Shown: positions 45,043 to 53,852 of the stretch, piece by piece
Layout: every line of letters begins with the position of its first letter
Numbering within the stretch: position 1 is the first letter of the stretch
Assembly: GCF_001449115.1 (NCBI RefSeq)
Contig: NZ_LAIJ01000009.1
Location: 2,300,114 to 2,364,113 of the forward strand
From: Occallatibacter gabretensis
GTDB taxonomy: Bacteria; Acidobacteriota; Terriglobia; Terriglobales; Acidobacteriaceae
Length of the DNA: 64,000 nucleotides
Reading direction: 5' to 3'
Made by a program: the position numbers and the translations under genes
Notes under the pieces: model-generated
The model's input: only the letters and a program-made list of their open reading frames with translations
The model's database searches: none
Told to the model about the DNA's origin: nothing

Positions 45043-45993
45043 TCATACCGTAAGAACGATGCGGCGACCCTTGTCGGCGCGGCTCCAGGCCGCTTCCACG
45101 TCGGAGAGTGGAATGGGATCGACGTCAATTTTGAGCGCTCCGCTGGCTGCCAGAGCGAAAAGCTCCGGGATCGCGGCGAAGATGCGATCAATGGATACCG
45201 CGCCGAATCCGCTACCGAGGATGGTGAGATCGATACTGCGAAGGATGGCGGCAGGCAGAGTGATGTTGGGTCCGGCGCTTGCGCCGACTTCCACGAGGCG
45301 GGTGCGGTGCGTGGCGGTGGCTTTGAATCCCTTGGCGAGAGCTTCCAGGAGCAGCTCAGTTGGCCGACCCCAGAGATAATCAATGACCACATCGATGCCG
45401 GCGACGGCCTCTGCGATGAAGGCCTTACGAAGGTCGTCTTCGGGCTGGTTGAGCGCAATGATTTCATCGAGGCCTGCGTCGCGGAGTGCATCTATATTGC
45501 GGCCTGCGCCTACGATCCGCTTGGCTCCCATCTGGCGGGCGACTTGGATGGCAAGCTGGCCGGCCACGCCGGTGGCGCCGAGAATGAGAACGGTTTCACC
45601 GGGAAGAAGGCCGGCGCGATCTTTGAGCGCGACCCAGCCAGACATGCCTGGATTGGCAATGGCCGCGGCGGTGACGTCGTCGATTTCATCGGGGAGAGGA
45701 ATGTACATGGACCGCGTGACGGCGGCGCGCTCGGCCATGGTTCCCCAGGGTTTGCGGGCTCCGCCAAAATAGACGCGTGTTCCATCTTCGAGCGTACCGA
45801 CGCCATCGATGCCGGGAATCATGGGGCCTGATCCGCTGGCGGAATAATGCGCGCCGGAAGCGATGGATTTCACGACAGGATGTACGCCTGCGGCGCGAAC
45901 GCGGACGAGAACTTCGCCTTCCTGCACGGTGGGCTCATCGAAGCCCTGATATTTGGGCATTTCACCGGGGGTATTTACGACAGCAGCTTTCAT
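45043..45993 (-). CDS. Medium-chain dehydrogenase/quinone oxidoreductase
   Basis: A 316-residue NAD(P)H-dependent MDR protein without zinc ligands: GTLEDGTRVYFGG and PGMSGWVALKDRAGLLPGE in the catalytic half, Rossmann motif VLILGATGVAGQLAIQVA for NAD(P)H. It most resembles quinone oxidoreductases of the zeta-crystallin group. AAGGAG lies 9 bp before the ATG. It is divergent from a TetR regulator with two palindromes between them, so TetR-controlled expression is likely. Confidence 0.85.
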   Translation of the reverse strand: MKAAVVNTPGEMPKYQGFDEPTVQEGEVLVRVRAAGVHPVVKSIASGAHYSASGSGPMIPGIDGVGTLEDGTRVYFGGARKPWGTMAERAAVTRSMYIPLPDEIDDVTAAAIANPGMSGWVALKDRAGLLPGETVLILGATGVAGQLAIQVARQMGAKRIVGAGRNIDALRDAGLDEIIALNQPEDDLRKAFIAEAVAGIDVVIDYLWGRPTELLLEALAKGFKATATHRTRLVEVGASAGPNITLPAAILRSIDLTILGSGFGAVSIDRIFAAIPELFALAASGALKIDVDPIPLSDVEAAWSRADKGRRIVLTV

Positions 45994-46006
45994 GGGAAAA
46001 CTCTCC

Positions 46007-46039
46007 TTAACATTGTTAAGTTAAATTTAACACCGTTAA
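46007..46039. promoter_or_regulatory. Two TTAAC-N3-GTTAA operators in a divergent promoter
   Basis: TTAAC-ATT-GTTAA at 46007-46019 and TTAAC-ACC-GTTAA at 46027-46039, centres 20 bp apart, lie in the 69-bp gap between the oxidoreductase and tetR genes. Two helical turns of spacing on one DNA face suits binding of two TetR dimers. Confidence 0.8.
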
Positions 46040-46062
46040 ATAAAAAATGCTAGACTCTTTTT

Positions 46063-46716
46063 ATGCCACTTGATCGACAGCTTATTTTGCACCATGCCTT
46101 CGGAGTATTAAATGAAGGCGGGCTGGAGGGGTTGACGCTGCGAAAGCTGGCGGCGCGGCTGGAAGTGCAGGCACCTGCGATTTATTGGCATTTCAAAAGC
46201 AAACAGGACCTGCTCGATGAGATGGGAACTCAAGTTTTACTGAAAGCGATTGAGGACGAGCCGAAGTGGCGCGAACTTGAAACCTGGCAGGAACTGGCGT
46301 TTGTGTATTGCACAAGCCTGAGAAGAACGTTTTTGCGTCATCGCGATGGGGCAAAGATGGCCAGTGGAACTTATTTGACCGATACGAAGATGTACGAGGC
46401 GATGGAGATGAGCCTGCAGAGATTTACTTCGGCGGGCTTTTCACTGCGGCAGGCTGTGGTGGCGCTGACCACGCTTTACAGCTACACGGTGGGGTTTGTG
46501 ATTGAGGAGCAGGCGACGCAGATTGCACCGGGAATGCCGAATGAGCAATATGCCTTGAATGCGCGGGACCAACGCGTGAACAAGGATCTCTACCCGCTTG
46601 CGGCCGCGGCCGGGGCAGAGATGTTTACCAATCACGATTCCCGATTTGAAGAAGGGGTAAGGTTGATTGTGGCGGGAATTGCATCGGCTCTGTCGCTTGC
46701 AAGCAAGGCCGATTGA
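46063..46716 (+). CDS. TetR-family regulator (TetR_C class)
   Basis: A 217-residue one-domain repressor. The HTH is at 20-48 (GLTLRKLAARLEVQAPAIYWHFKSK), and the C-terminal ligand-binding domain resembles TetR itself (TetR_C). It probably represses itself and the divergent oxidoreductase through the two palindromes between them; the ligand is unknown. No strong RBS is seen before the ATG. The tRNA-Ala gene starts 50 bp downstream of its stop. Confidence 0.88.
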   Translation: MPLDRQLILHHAFGVLNEGGLEGLTLRKLAARLEVQAPAIYWHFKSKQDLLDEMGTQVLLKAIEDEPKWRELETWQELAFVYCTSLRRTFLRHRDGAKMASGTYLTDTKMYEAMEMSLQRFTSAGFSLRQAVVALTTLYSYTVGFVIEEQATQIAPGMPNEQYALNARDQRVNKDLYPLAAAAGAEMFTNHDSRFEEGVRLIVAGIASALSLASKAD

Positions 46717-46766
46717 CGAATCGAGTGCGAACAGCGAAAATAGAAAAGTTGCATCCTTCCTAATGT

Positions 46767-46842
46767 GGGCCTGTGGCGCAGCTGGGAGCGCGCTTCCATG
46801 GCATGGAAGAGGTCATCGGTTCGATCCCGATCAGGTCCACCA
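46767..46842 (+). tRNA. tRNA-Ala (anticodon GGC)
   Basis: A 76-nt cloverleaf: acceptor GGGCCTG/CAGGTCC (one G-T pair), D-stem GCGC/GCGC with loop AGCTGGGA, anticodon stem CTTCC/GGAAG with loop ATGGCAT (anticodon GGC), T-stem ATCGG/CCGAT with TTCGATC loop, discriminator A and encoded CCA. The integrase gene starts 155 bp past it and points towards it. Confidence 0.95.
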
Positions 46843-46879
46843 AATATCTCAACAACTTAGCGGAACCCCTCCCAAACGT

Positions 46880-46901
46880 TTGGCAGCAAATTGGCAGCAA
46901 A
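46880..46901. repeat. Tandem 11-bp repeat next to attL
   Basis: TTGGCAGCAAA occurs twice head-to-tail, about 40 bp inside the element from the tRNA 3' end. This is a plausible integrase arm-type or core-flanking binding site. Confidence 0.6.
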
Positions 46902-46996
46902 TTTCAAACTGCCGTGCAGCCAAGCCATGTCAGTCGTCTCCATCTCCTCTCTGAAGCGCCACGCTTCGGCTGACTTTCTCTCTAAATTCCTATCCA

Positions 46997-48241
46997 TCAA
47001 TGCACCATCGCCACAGATTCGGCAATGGCTGGCGGCCGCATCTTGCCCTTCGCCCCGAGCTTCTTCATCGTGCCCTGCAGCTCCCGGTGAATGGAGTCCA
47101 CAGTGGCGCGAACACCTTCCGGCATCTCCTGCATATAGACGTCGGTAGTCGTCGCCACACGCGAGTGCCGCATCATCCCCTGCACGTCCTTCACTGTGCC
47201 CTTCTTCTGGGCCAGCGTTGCGATCGTGCGTCGGATGACCTGGAACGTGAGCTTCGGTAGACCGAGCTCCGTTGCCAGCTTGTGAAGGACCCGCTTGCGG
47301 TAGTTGCTTGGGTCCATGAAGGAGCCATCCCGATTCGGAAACAGAAACGCTTCCTCATCCTCAGGCGGCAGGCCATGCTTCTTCTTTTTCTTGTCGTACT
47401 GCTCCTGACTGACTTGCCTCCAGGCAACGAGATCGTCGGAGAGGTCCTTCGCAATCGGCACCTCGGTGAGACTTCCTTTTGTCTTTCCGTAGGACCGGAT
47501 CTTCCCCTTGTAGATCGTCTCCACAATGGTGAGCGAGACCGCTTCCACGCGATGACACTTCCACCTGAACGCGAACAGCTCGCTCGGTCGAAGTGCATTC
47601 GTCATATCGAGCTTGAGCAGAATCCGGTCACGCAGACCGAGCCTGGCCAAGGCCGCTGCGAGTTGTTCCCAACTCAGCACCGTCTTGTCCGTCTCCCGCA
47701 GGTTCGCGGGAGTCTTCAGCGTGCGCGCAGGATCTTTCGGGAGAAAATCCTGATCGACCGCTTCAGCGAAGATCGCCTTGATGTATGCCCGAATCTGCAA
47801 GACTCTGTCTCTCGACCGCGTCTTGGCCAGCTTGTTGAGGTGAGTCTGAAGCGTGAACTTGTCAAAGTTTTCGAGCCGCACATCCCCGAACTCGTCAACG
47901 AGATCAGCCTGGATGAGGTGCTTCTTCACTTTGGCAGTTTCATCGCGCCAGTCCGCCTCTTTCAGCGGCAAGTAGCGGTGCAGTACGAACCATCCGAAGG
48001 TGACAGCTCCATTGACCATGGACTTATCACCGTTGAGTGGCTGTTTCCCCAGCTTGGCAATCTCGCCTTCCAGCTTCTCTCTGGCCTGCGATTTCGACAT
48101 CTCGCTCTTGAATCCAAGAATCACTTGAGCGACAGCCGGTTTGGGTTCACTGGTAGATGGATCGATCTCCATGCGTCGGAAGTATCCGTACCACTTCTTT
48201 CCGCGTAGCCTGACCCACCCCTTCTGATACGAGGTTCCCAT
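46997..48241 (-). CDS. int: Tyrosine site-specific integrase
   Basis: A 414-residue phage-type integrase that would recombine the tRNA-Ala attachment site. The N-terminal arm-binding and SAM-like core-binding parts occupy about 1-180. The catalytic domain has R218 (NALRPSEL), K255 in the beta-hairpin (YGKTKG), R337, H359 (MMRHS) and nucleophile Y369 (TDVYMQ). The usual first His of the HxxR box is Gln334 (FQVIRR). It points towards the tRNA, as expected for an integrase at the element's left end. Start: ATG at 48241 with conserved KGWVRLRGKKWYG close behind. Confidence 0.92.
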   Translation of the reverse strand: MGTSYQKGWVRLRGKKWYGYFRRMEIDPSTSEPKPAVAQVILGFKSEMSKSQAREKLEGEIAKLGKQPLNGDKSMVNGAVTFGWFVLHRYLPLKEADWRDETAKVKKHLIQADLVDEFGDVRLENFDKFTLQTHLNKLAKTRSRDRVLQIRAYIKAIFAEAVDQDFLPKDPARTLKTPANLRETDKTVLSWEQLAAALARLGLRDRILLKLDMTNALRPSELFAFRWKCHRVEAVSLTIVETIYKGKIRSYGKTKGSLTEVPIAKDLSDDLVAWRQVSQEQYDKKKKKHGLPPEDEEAFLFPNRDGSFMDPSNYRKRVLHKLATELGLPKLTFQVIRRTIATLAQKKGTVKDVQGMMRHSRVATTTDVYMQEMPEGVRATVDSIHRELQGTMKKLGAKGKMRPPAIAESVAMVH

Positions 48242-48365
48242 GTATTCCTCAATTTCTGTGGGCGGAATAACGGGCTAGGCCCATTTTATCCTTTGTTTAC
48301 GCGGATATTCGACAAGATTAACTGCCCTTGGGGATCGCGGCGGGGAGTGCTTGTGAAGCGTGCAA

Positions 48366-48686
48366 CTATGCTCTACGACGCAATGCCGATCTGCGTTCCT
48401 GTTCATCCACGAACGCCTCAATCCCGCTGGGCCGGTAGCGCAAGGTACCGTCTCCCATCCGTATGACCGGCAAGAGCGGCTTGCGACGGGAGGAATGATC
48501 CCACACCCAATCCGTGCTGACATTGAGGCGCTTGGCTACCTCATCTGCTGTTAACAGGGGTTCGACTTCTGCGACACTCCGCGGCGGTTTGCGAAGGCCG
48601 AGAGCGAGCTGAGTTTCGATGGACTCATTTCTTACACCCGCTGCAGAATGATTGGCGGTAAGAACGGTTTCGGACGAGCTATTCAT
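48366..48686 (-). CDS. Excisionase-like HTH protein
   Basis: A 106-residue protein whose C-terminal half is a MerR-like winged HTH (HTH_17): LLTADEVAKRLNVSTDWVWD, then RMGDGTLRYRPSGIEAFVDE. Such proteins direct excision with a partner integrase. The N-terminal 40 residues look disordered. ATG 48686 is favoured over one 81 bp upstream because GAGGTG precedes it. It lies just upstream of int on the same strand, fitting a xis-int unit. Confidence 0.82.
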   Translation of the reverse strand: MNSSSETVLTANHSAAGVRNESIETQLALGLRKPPRSVAEVEPLLTADEVAKRLNVSTDWVWDHSSRRKPLLPVIRMGDGTLRYRPSGIEAFVDEQERRSALRRRA

Positions 48687-48950
48687 AAGCACCTCACGCG
48701 AACGATTCAGAGTTGAGCGTGAAGCGGGAGCGAGTTTCAGTCCAACACTTTTTTCCGATTTCGCCACAGTTTTTGTCTATGGCTCCAGCGAAGCTGAATC
48801 TGCAGATGGTTACCTTGAGGAGGCCGGCCACCGCGCGGAGCCTAATTGACATTTGCGATTTGTTACCAACAATGGATTTAAGCGCAGGTTTTCCACAGCC
48901 GATGCTTGGGCCTGTGGGATCGACGAAAGCCAAGTGGAGTACCAAGGCCG

Positions 48951-49901
48951 ATGTCAGATTCCCTTACATTCCGTCTCCTCCGATACATCAAGGCGGCCGC
49001 AGAGACGCTGAACTTTACCCGTGCCGCCGAGCAAGTCTTCGTTGCACAATCGTCACTCAGTTCTCAAATCGGAAAGTTCGAAGACACCGTTGAGCTTCTG
49101 CTGTTCGCCCGTTTGCAGAATGGTCTTAAGCTCACCTCGGCGGGCCGCATCGTTGCGACCTTTGCAGAGAACACGCTGAAAGAGTGGGACCAAACTCTGG
49201 CAATGGCCCTCGCTGTCCAGCGCAATGAGGTGCCACCGTTGCGCCTCGGCTTCTCCTCTTTCATCAATGCGAAGCTCCTTGAGAGATTTCGAGAGAACTA
49301 TGAAGGGATGTTCCCCGGATGCGCCATTCAACTGTGGAGCGGCGATCCTCTGCTGTGCCTGCAACGACTCGATGCCAGGGCGCTCGACTGTGCGATTATT
49401 CCCCTGCCAGTGGATGCGACTCTCTACAACGTTCAGCAGATCGCTCAGTCTCCCTTAGTGGTTTGCATGCGGTCCGATGATGTACTCGCTGATCGCGCGC
49501 AACTCGACATTCATGAAGTAGCGGAACGCATCACAATATTCCGCGACCCAGAGCTGCATCCCTCGGCACATACACGACTGGTAGAAATGTTCAAGGAAGT
49601 AGGCATCCCGATTCATTTAGCCTGCGCCGCTCGCACTCCCTCAGAGATTCAATGGATGGTGAAAGAGCGCTACGGTCTTGCGCTGATCGACCAGCTAACG
49701 CCTCTTGATCCTGGCTTAATTACGCGACCGATTGCAGGTGTCAATTGGACGGCAGATACCGCCTTTGTTCATGCGAGCCACATGGATCATGTTGCGCTCC
49801 CATTCATCGAACGATTCTTTCAGCAGACCTGGTCAGCTTCGAGGAGAAGCAAGCGTCCGTCGAAGACGCGACATCCCGAGCAACTAGAGTTGCTCGGTTG
49901 A
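48951..49901 (+). CDS. LysR-family transcriptional regulator
   Basis: A 316-residue LTTR. The winged HTH spans about 1-65 (LRYIKAAAETLNFTRAAEQV, QSSLSSQIGKFED) and the substrate-binding domain about 88-290 (LRLGFSSFINAKLLERFREN, LDCAIIPLPVDA). The HTH lacks the exact LE.ELG signature (here FEDTVELLLF) but keeps its layout. It is divergent from the excisionase gene and immediately upstream of the conjugation operon. It could sense a small molecule and control transfer or excision; target genes are not proven. Confidence 0.87.
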   Translation: MSDSLTFRLLRYIKAAAETLNFTRAAEQVFVAQSSLSSQIGKFEDTVELLLFARLQNGLKLTSAGRIVATFAENTLKEWDQTLAMALAVQRNEVPPLRLGFSSFINAKLLERFRENYEGMFPGCAIQLWSGDPLLCLQRLDARALDCAIIPLPVDATLYNVQQIAQSPLVVCMRSDDVLADRAQLDIHEVAERITIFRDPELHPSAHTRLVEMFKEVGIPIHLACAARTPSEIQWMVKERYGLALIDQLTPLDPGLITRPIAGVNWTADTAFVHASHMDHVALPFIERFFQQTWSASRRSKRPSKTRHPEQLELLG

Positions 49902-50022
49902 GCCCGTGACCGTAGCCATAGACAAAATGTGTGGCGAAATAGATAGGAACTGTTGGACGAGGAGATGAAGCGGCTTTAGGTTTCACTCATGGCGAAGCGA
50001 ATACGCCATCAGGAGAATGCCA

Positions 50023-50367
50023 ATGCCACTTCGTTCATGCTTCCGAACACACAATCTTCATCGAAAACTACTCCACGCAGCGCGTGTGATGGGGCCAACG
50101 CTTGTCGCGTGCGCCTTCGCAGGTGTTGCTCACGCCCAGGGAACGATGGACTTCTCAGGAGCGCAAACGCTCATGGGAACGTTTAAGACCTTTGCAATTT
50201 ATGCGGGTGCCGTTATCTGTTTCGGCGGTCTGATTTTCGCCGGAATCCGCATGATGTCTGGGCGGTTTCAGGATGCGATTCCTGGGCTCTTCGGCGCGCT
50301 GTTTGGTGCTGGTGTCCTGGGATGGGGTGCGGGCTGGATCGGCAGTTTAACCGGACAGTCCATGTGA
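50023..50367 (+). CDS. virB2: VirB2/TrbC-like pilin
   Basis: A 114-residue protein with a long signal peptide (cleavage expected near AHAQ, about 39), then two hydrophobic helices (IYAGAVICFGGLIFAGI and GLFGALFGAGVLGWGAGWI) separated by a short cytosolic loop. This is the layout of conjugative pilins. AGGAG lies 7 bp before ATG 50023; an ATG 6 bp earlier is too close to it. First gene of the secretion operon. Confidence 0.82.
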   Translation: MPLRSCFRTHNLHRKLLHAARVMGPTLVACAFAGVAHAQGTMDFSGAQTLMGTFKTFAIYAGAVICFGGLIFAGIRMMSGRFQDAIPGLFGALFGAGVLGWGAGWIGSLTGQSM

Positions 50368-50376
50368 GGTGCGCCC

Positions 50377-50640
50377 ATGACCAAGCGGGGAGAGCCGTTA
50401 CCAATCAATCAAGCGCTGAATCGACCGAGGGCCAAGCTTGGTCTCGATCTTACAGCATGGATGGCGATCGTATTCGTCTGCGTAACGGTTTTCCTCGTTG
50501 GTTTCCGCCTGTTGGCGATGTTGGCCTTCCCGACGCTTGCGGTCGGCGCATGGCTCATCGTCCGTAAACACCCGAAGATGTTCCAACTGTGGGGCCTCAG
50601 CCTCAACCAGAAGAGCTATTATGACCCGCGTAAACACTGA
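50377..50640 (+). CDS. virB3: VirB3/TrbD-like protein
   Basis: An 87-residue inner-membrane protein. It begins with a VirB3 N-terminus (PLPINQALNRP), has two close TM segments (about 26-62), and ends in a basic-aromatic tail (QKSYYDP). VirB3 helps place the VirB4 ATPase at the membrane. Its end overlaps the VirB4 start by 20 bp. Confidence 0.85.
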   Translation: MTKRGEPLPINQALNRPRAKLGLDLTAWMAIVFVCVTVFLVGFRLLAMLAFPTLAVGAWLIVRKHPKMFQLWGLSLNQKSYYDPRKH

Positions 50641-52990
50641 GCAGCTCAAACATACTCCGTGGTTCGCCAAGGCAGGAGCGGCGTGCAGCATCGTTCCGAT
50701 TGCGCGCTTTGTCGGGCCAGACATCTTCGCCCTCAAGGGCGGCGGTTACGGATGCCTGTTCGCTCTCACCGGCATCGACGAAGAGGGCTTGACCGACCAG
50801 GAGCTTGAGTCGCGAATGCGCTCCATCGAAGGCTCGTTGCGCGGCCTGCCCGAAGGCTCGTGCCTTTATCAATACACCCGTGTGATGTCGGGGTTCGATC
50901 TTCCGCGTCAGGCCAAGTACGCGAACCCCGCCACGGAGGTGTTCGCGAGCGACCGTCTCACGTTCCTTGAGAACACTGCGGGCTTCCGCCGTATCGACCT
51001 GCACTGGTGTCTCACGCTGGAGCCGTCGAAGGTGAAAGCCTTCGAGCGCAAACCGCAGGAGAATGCCGCCGACACGTCGCGAATGCTAGCAGACCTTGAA
51101 AAGACCGCAACCATTCTTCAGAGTCATCTTGGCAGCGCCATTGGCTTGCGGCTTCTGGGTAAGGACGAAACCTTCCAGTTCTTCAGCTATTTGTTCAACC
51201 TTGAGGAGTGGGCAGAGCGTGACCAACTGCGCAGCGATACTGGCGTGGACCGGCAGATCGTGAAGACTCCGGTTGCATGGCATAGCGATTACCTCCAGAT
51301 AGGCAAGCGCCATGTGCAGATGTTCTCGCTGAAGACCACACCGGAGGCGTCGAGGCCGTGCCTCTTCTCCGGTCTGCTGAGGCTCGATTGCGATAGTGTT
51401 CTGTGCTCGACATGGAGGGTGAAGTCTACCTCTTCCGCCCGCAGCGAGATCGACGCGCAAGAGAAGTTCATCTCGTTCTTCAAAGTCGGCGTACTGACCC
51501 GCGTGATGAGCGGGCGCGACACCGCGTCGCTCGAAACCGGCGCTGGCGCGAAGGCCGCCAACAACAATGTCGATGACCTGAGCGAAGTCATCCGCTCGCT
51601 CGATAAGAAGGCCCAAGGGGAATACTCGCTGCGGCTCCTGCTGGCAGCCCGCAACCAGGAGCAGCTTCGCAACACCGTCCCCGCCGTGCATCGCATCTTC
51701 GTCGATGCACGAGCGCAGGTGATGGAAGAGACACTGGGCACTCTCTCAGCCTTCTACGCGATGTTCCCCGGCAATCACAAGTTCAATGTCTTTCCGCTGT
51801 GGCTCGCGGAGGACCATCACGCGCGACTCTCTTCTGTGTTCGCTCCGCACATCGGCCATCCCCACTCGGAAGACCTCGACAACGAGTACCTCAATATCTT
51901 CGAGACCCGCACCCGAACGCCGTTCTTCCAGGACGTTTATGTGGACGGCGTGAGGGTCATGCTCATCATCGGTCCTACAGGGTCAGGAAAAAGTGTGGTG
52001 GGTAACGCCACCGTCGCACTGGAACAGAAATACGGCGGGTTTACCTACATCTTCGACATCGGCGGCAGCTATGAAAGCGTGGTGGAGCTGTACGGCGGCA
52101 AGGTTGATCGTGTGGGCAAAGACGGGCCGCGAGTGAATCCGTTCGCCCTGGAGCCGACCGAAAGCAATATCAAGTTTCTCTACTCGTTTATCAAACTCCT
52201 GCTCACCAATGGCGGCGCGGAGCTGGAGCCGGAAGACGACGATGTGATCCATAAGGCCGTGCAGGATATGTACCTGCTCGACCCAGAGAACCGCCGTCTG
52301 TCCAATCTGTTTCTGCCGAAGAAACTCGACCGTTATCTGTCGAAGTGGGTTGGGAAAGGCATCTATAACGCCGTCTTCGACAACGTCGAAGACAGCCTCT
52401 CGCTGTCGCGTCTGCAATGCTTCGACTTCCAGGGCGTGAACAACGAGCAGTATGCCGACCTGATCGAGCCGCTGATGGTATGGCTCCTCCGGCGTATCAA
52501 TGACGTTCTCTACAACCCCGCCAATCTGGGCGTTCCCAAACACATCCTCATCGAAGAGATCTTCTCTTCGATGAAGAACAAGCAATTGCTTGACGGGGCG
52601 CTTGCTTCGATCAAGACCGTTCGCAAGAACCTTGGCGGCGTCACTATGATCGGTCAGTCCGCCGACGACCTGGGTGCCAACGCCGACAGCATCGTCAATT
52701 CCTGCACATCGTTCCTGTTCCTGAAAGACGCGACGTTCAACCGGAAGCGGTATGCCGAGCTGTTCAAGATGAACGAACAGCAGATTGCGCTATTCGAGAG
52801 CTTGCAGGACCGCGAGGCGCTGTATATGCGGCGCGACGGCATTATCAAGGTCGTGACGTTGAACCTCGATAAGCGTAGCTACGCCACGTTCTCCACCAAG
52901 CCGAAGGACCGGGTGCGCCGGTCGAAGCTGATCGAAAAGTATGGACTCACCGAGGGCATCGATCGCTTTGCCCAGGGAGAGTCTGTGTAA
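50621..52990 (+). CDS. virB4: VirB4/TrbE-like conjugation ATPase
   Basis: A 789-residue ATPase that powers pilus assembly and substrate passage. The N-terminal CagE/TrbE/VirB domain is at about 1-400. Walker A is GPTGSGKS (451-458), followed by the VirB4-type FDIGGSY segment, then Walker B in ILIEEIFS and ending before the MRRDGIIKVVTL strand. The start ATG 50621 lies inside virB3 in another frame, giving a 20-bp overlap. All motifs are intact, so the secretion system is probably functional. Confidence 0.93.
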   Translation: MTRVNTEQLKHTPWFAKAGAACSIVPIARFVGPDIFALKGGGYGCLFALTGIDEEGLTDQELESRMRSIEGSLRGLPEGSCLYQYTRVMSGFDLPRQAKYANPATEVFASDRLTFLENTAGFRRIDLHWCLTLEPSKVKAFERKPQENAADTSRMLADLEKTATILQSHLGSAIGLRLLGKDETFQFFSYLFNLEEWAERDQLRSDTGVDRQIVKTPVAWHSDYLQIGKRHVQMFSLKTTPEASRPCLFSGLLRLDCDSVLCSTWRVKSTSSARSEIDAQEKFISFFKVGVLTRVMSGRDTASLETGAGAKAANNNVDDLSEVIRSLDKKAQGEYSLRLLLAARNQEQLRNTVPAVHRIFVDARAQVMEETLGTLSAFYAMFPGNHKFNVFPLWLAEDHHARLSSVFAPHIGHPHSEDLDNEYLNIFETRTRTPFFQDVYVDGVRVMLIIGPTGSGKSVVGNATVALEQKYGGFTYIFDIGGSYESVVELYGGKVDRVGKDGPRVNPFALEPTESNIKFLYSFIKLLLTNGGAELEPEDDDVIHKAVQDMYLLDPENRRLSNLFLPKKLDRYLSKWVGKGIYNAVFDNVEDSLSLSRLQCFDFQGVNNEQYADLIEPLMVWLLRRINDVLYNPANLGVPKHILIEEIFSSMKNKQLLDGALASIKTVRKNLGGVTMIGQSADDLGANADSIVNSCTSFLFLKDATFNRKRYAELFKMNEQQIALFESLQDREALYMRRDGIIKVVTLNLDKRSYATFSTKPKDRVRRSKLIEKYGLTEGIDRFAQGESV

Positions 52991-53019
52991 CCGATTCCCA
53001 AACCAGAAAGGCCAGTGCT

Positions 53020-53850
53020 ATGAAACCACTTATCCCCATCGTCGTCTCCGCCGGACTCGCGCTGGCCTCTGCCCAGTGCCATGCCGCCGATCCCTATCCT
53101 CTCCAACCGAATGCGCCTCGCACCGTCACCGTGTCCGAGGCGGACACGCCTCCTGTGATTCGCGCCGGCCTGCTGCAATCGACACTGATCGTCCTTCCCG
53201 CAGAGGAGAAGGTCGCCAATGTCTTTGCCGGTGACACTGTCGATTGGGTCTTTGACGGAGGCCATGTGGCCAGCCGCTTTATCAGCGTCAAGCCAAAGGT
53301 TGCCAACGCATCGACGGACATTCACATCGTCTCCGACCACGGGAACGAGTACACCTTGCAGCTCCATGAAATCTCCAGCGAGCCTGACACTCACTTCGAT
53401 TCCAAGGTCTTCATCGCTCCCGGCGACCAGGCGGCAAGAGATAGGCTGACACAACTTCCAGTGTTTGTACCTGCCGCAGAACTGGATAAGGCCAAGCAGG
53501 AGGCCGCTACCGCCAAAGCTGCCCAGGCAGCAGAGCTGAAGGCCGAAGAGACGAAGGCCGAGCAATATCGGAGCCAATATCCCAGCAACCTCCACTTTGA
53601 TTACACATGGGATCAATCGAAGGGTAAGGCTCTTGGCCTCCAGCAGATATGGCGCGACGAGAAATTCACCTACCTGCGCGGTCAGTTCCAGGAGACGCCT
53701 GCCTTGTATGAAGTCAAGGACAAGAAGGGCTCGCTCATCAACTTCGATTTCAGCAATGGCCTGTACACCGTACCGAAGCAGTTGGACAACGGCTATCTCG
53801 CCATCGGTAAACAGAAGGTGGACTTTCACCGCGTGGGAGGGGCGAACTAG
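53020..53850 (+). CDS. virB9: VirB9/TrbG-like outer-membrane core protein
   Basis: A 276-residue exported protein (signal peptide ending CHAA at about 23). The N-terminal beta domain (VIRAGLLQSTLIVLPAEEKV, DWVFDGGHVASRFISVKP) and C-terminal domain (FDYTWDQSK, KFTYLRGQFQETPALYEVKD) match VirB9/CagX. Between them is an Ala/Lys/Glu-rich coiled coil (about 148-186), which is longer than usual. It forms the outer-membrane ring with VirB10. Confidence 0.85.
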   Translation: MKPLIPIVVSAGLALASAQCHAADPYPLQPNAPRTVTVSEADTPPVIRAGLLQSTLIVLPAEEKVANVFAGDTVDWVFDGGHVASRFISVKPKVANASTDIHIVSDHGNEYTLQLHEISSEPDTHFDSKVFIAPGDQAARDRLTQLPVFVPAAELDKAKQEAATAKAAQAAELKAEETKAEQYRSQYPSNLHFDYTWDQSKGKALGLQQIWRDEKFTYLRGQFQETPALYEVKDKKGSLINFDFSNGLYTVPKQLDNGYLAIGKQKVDFHRVGGAN

Positions 53851-53852
53851 CC

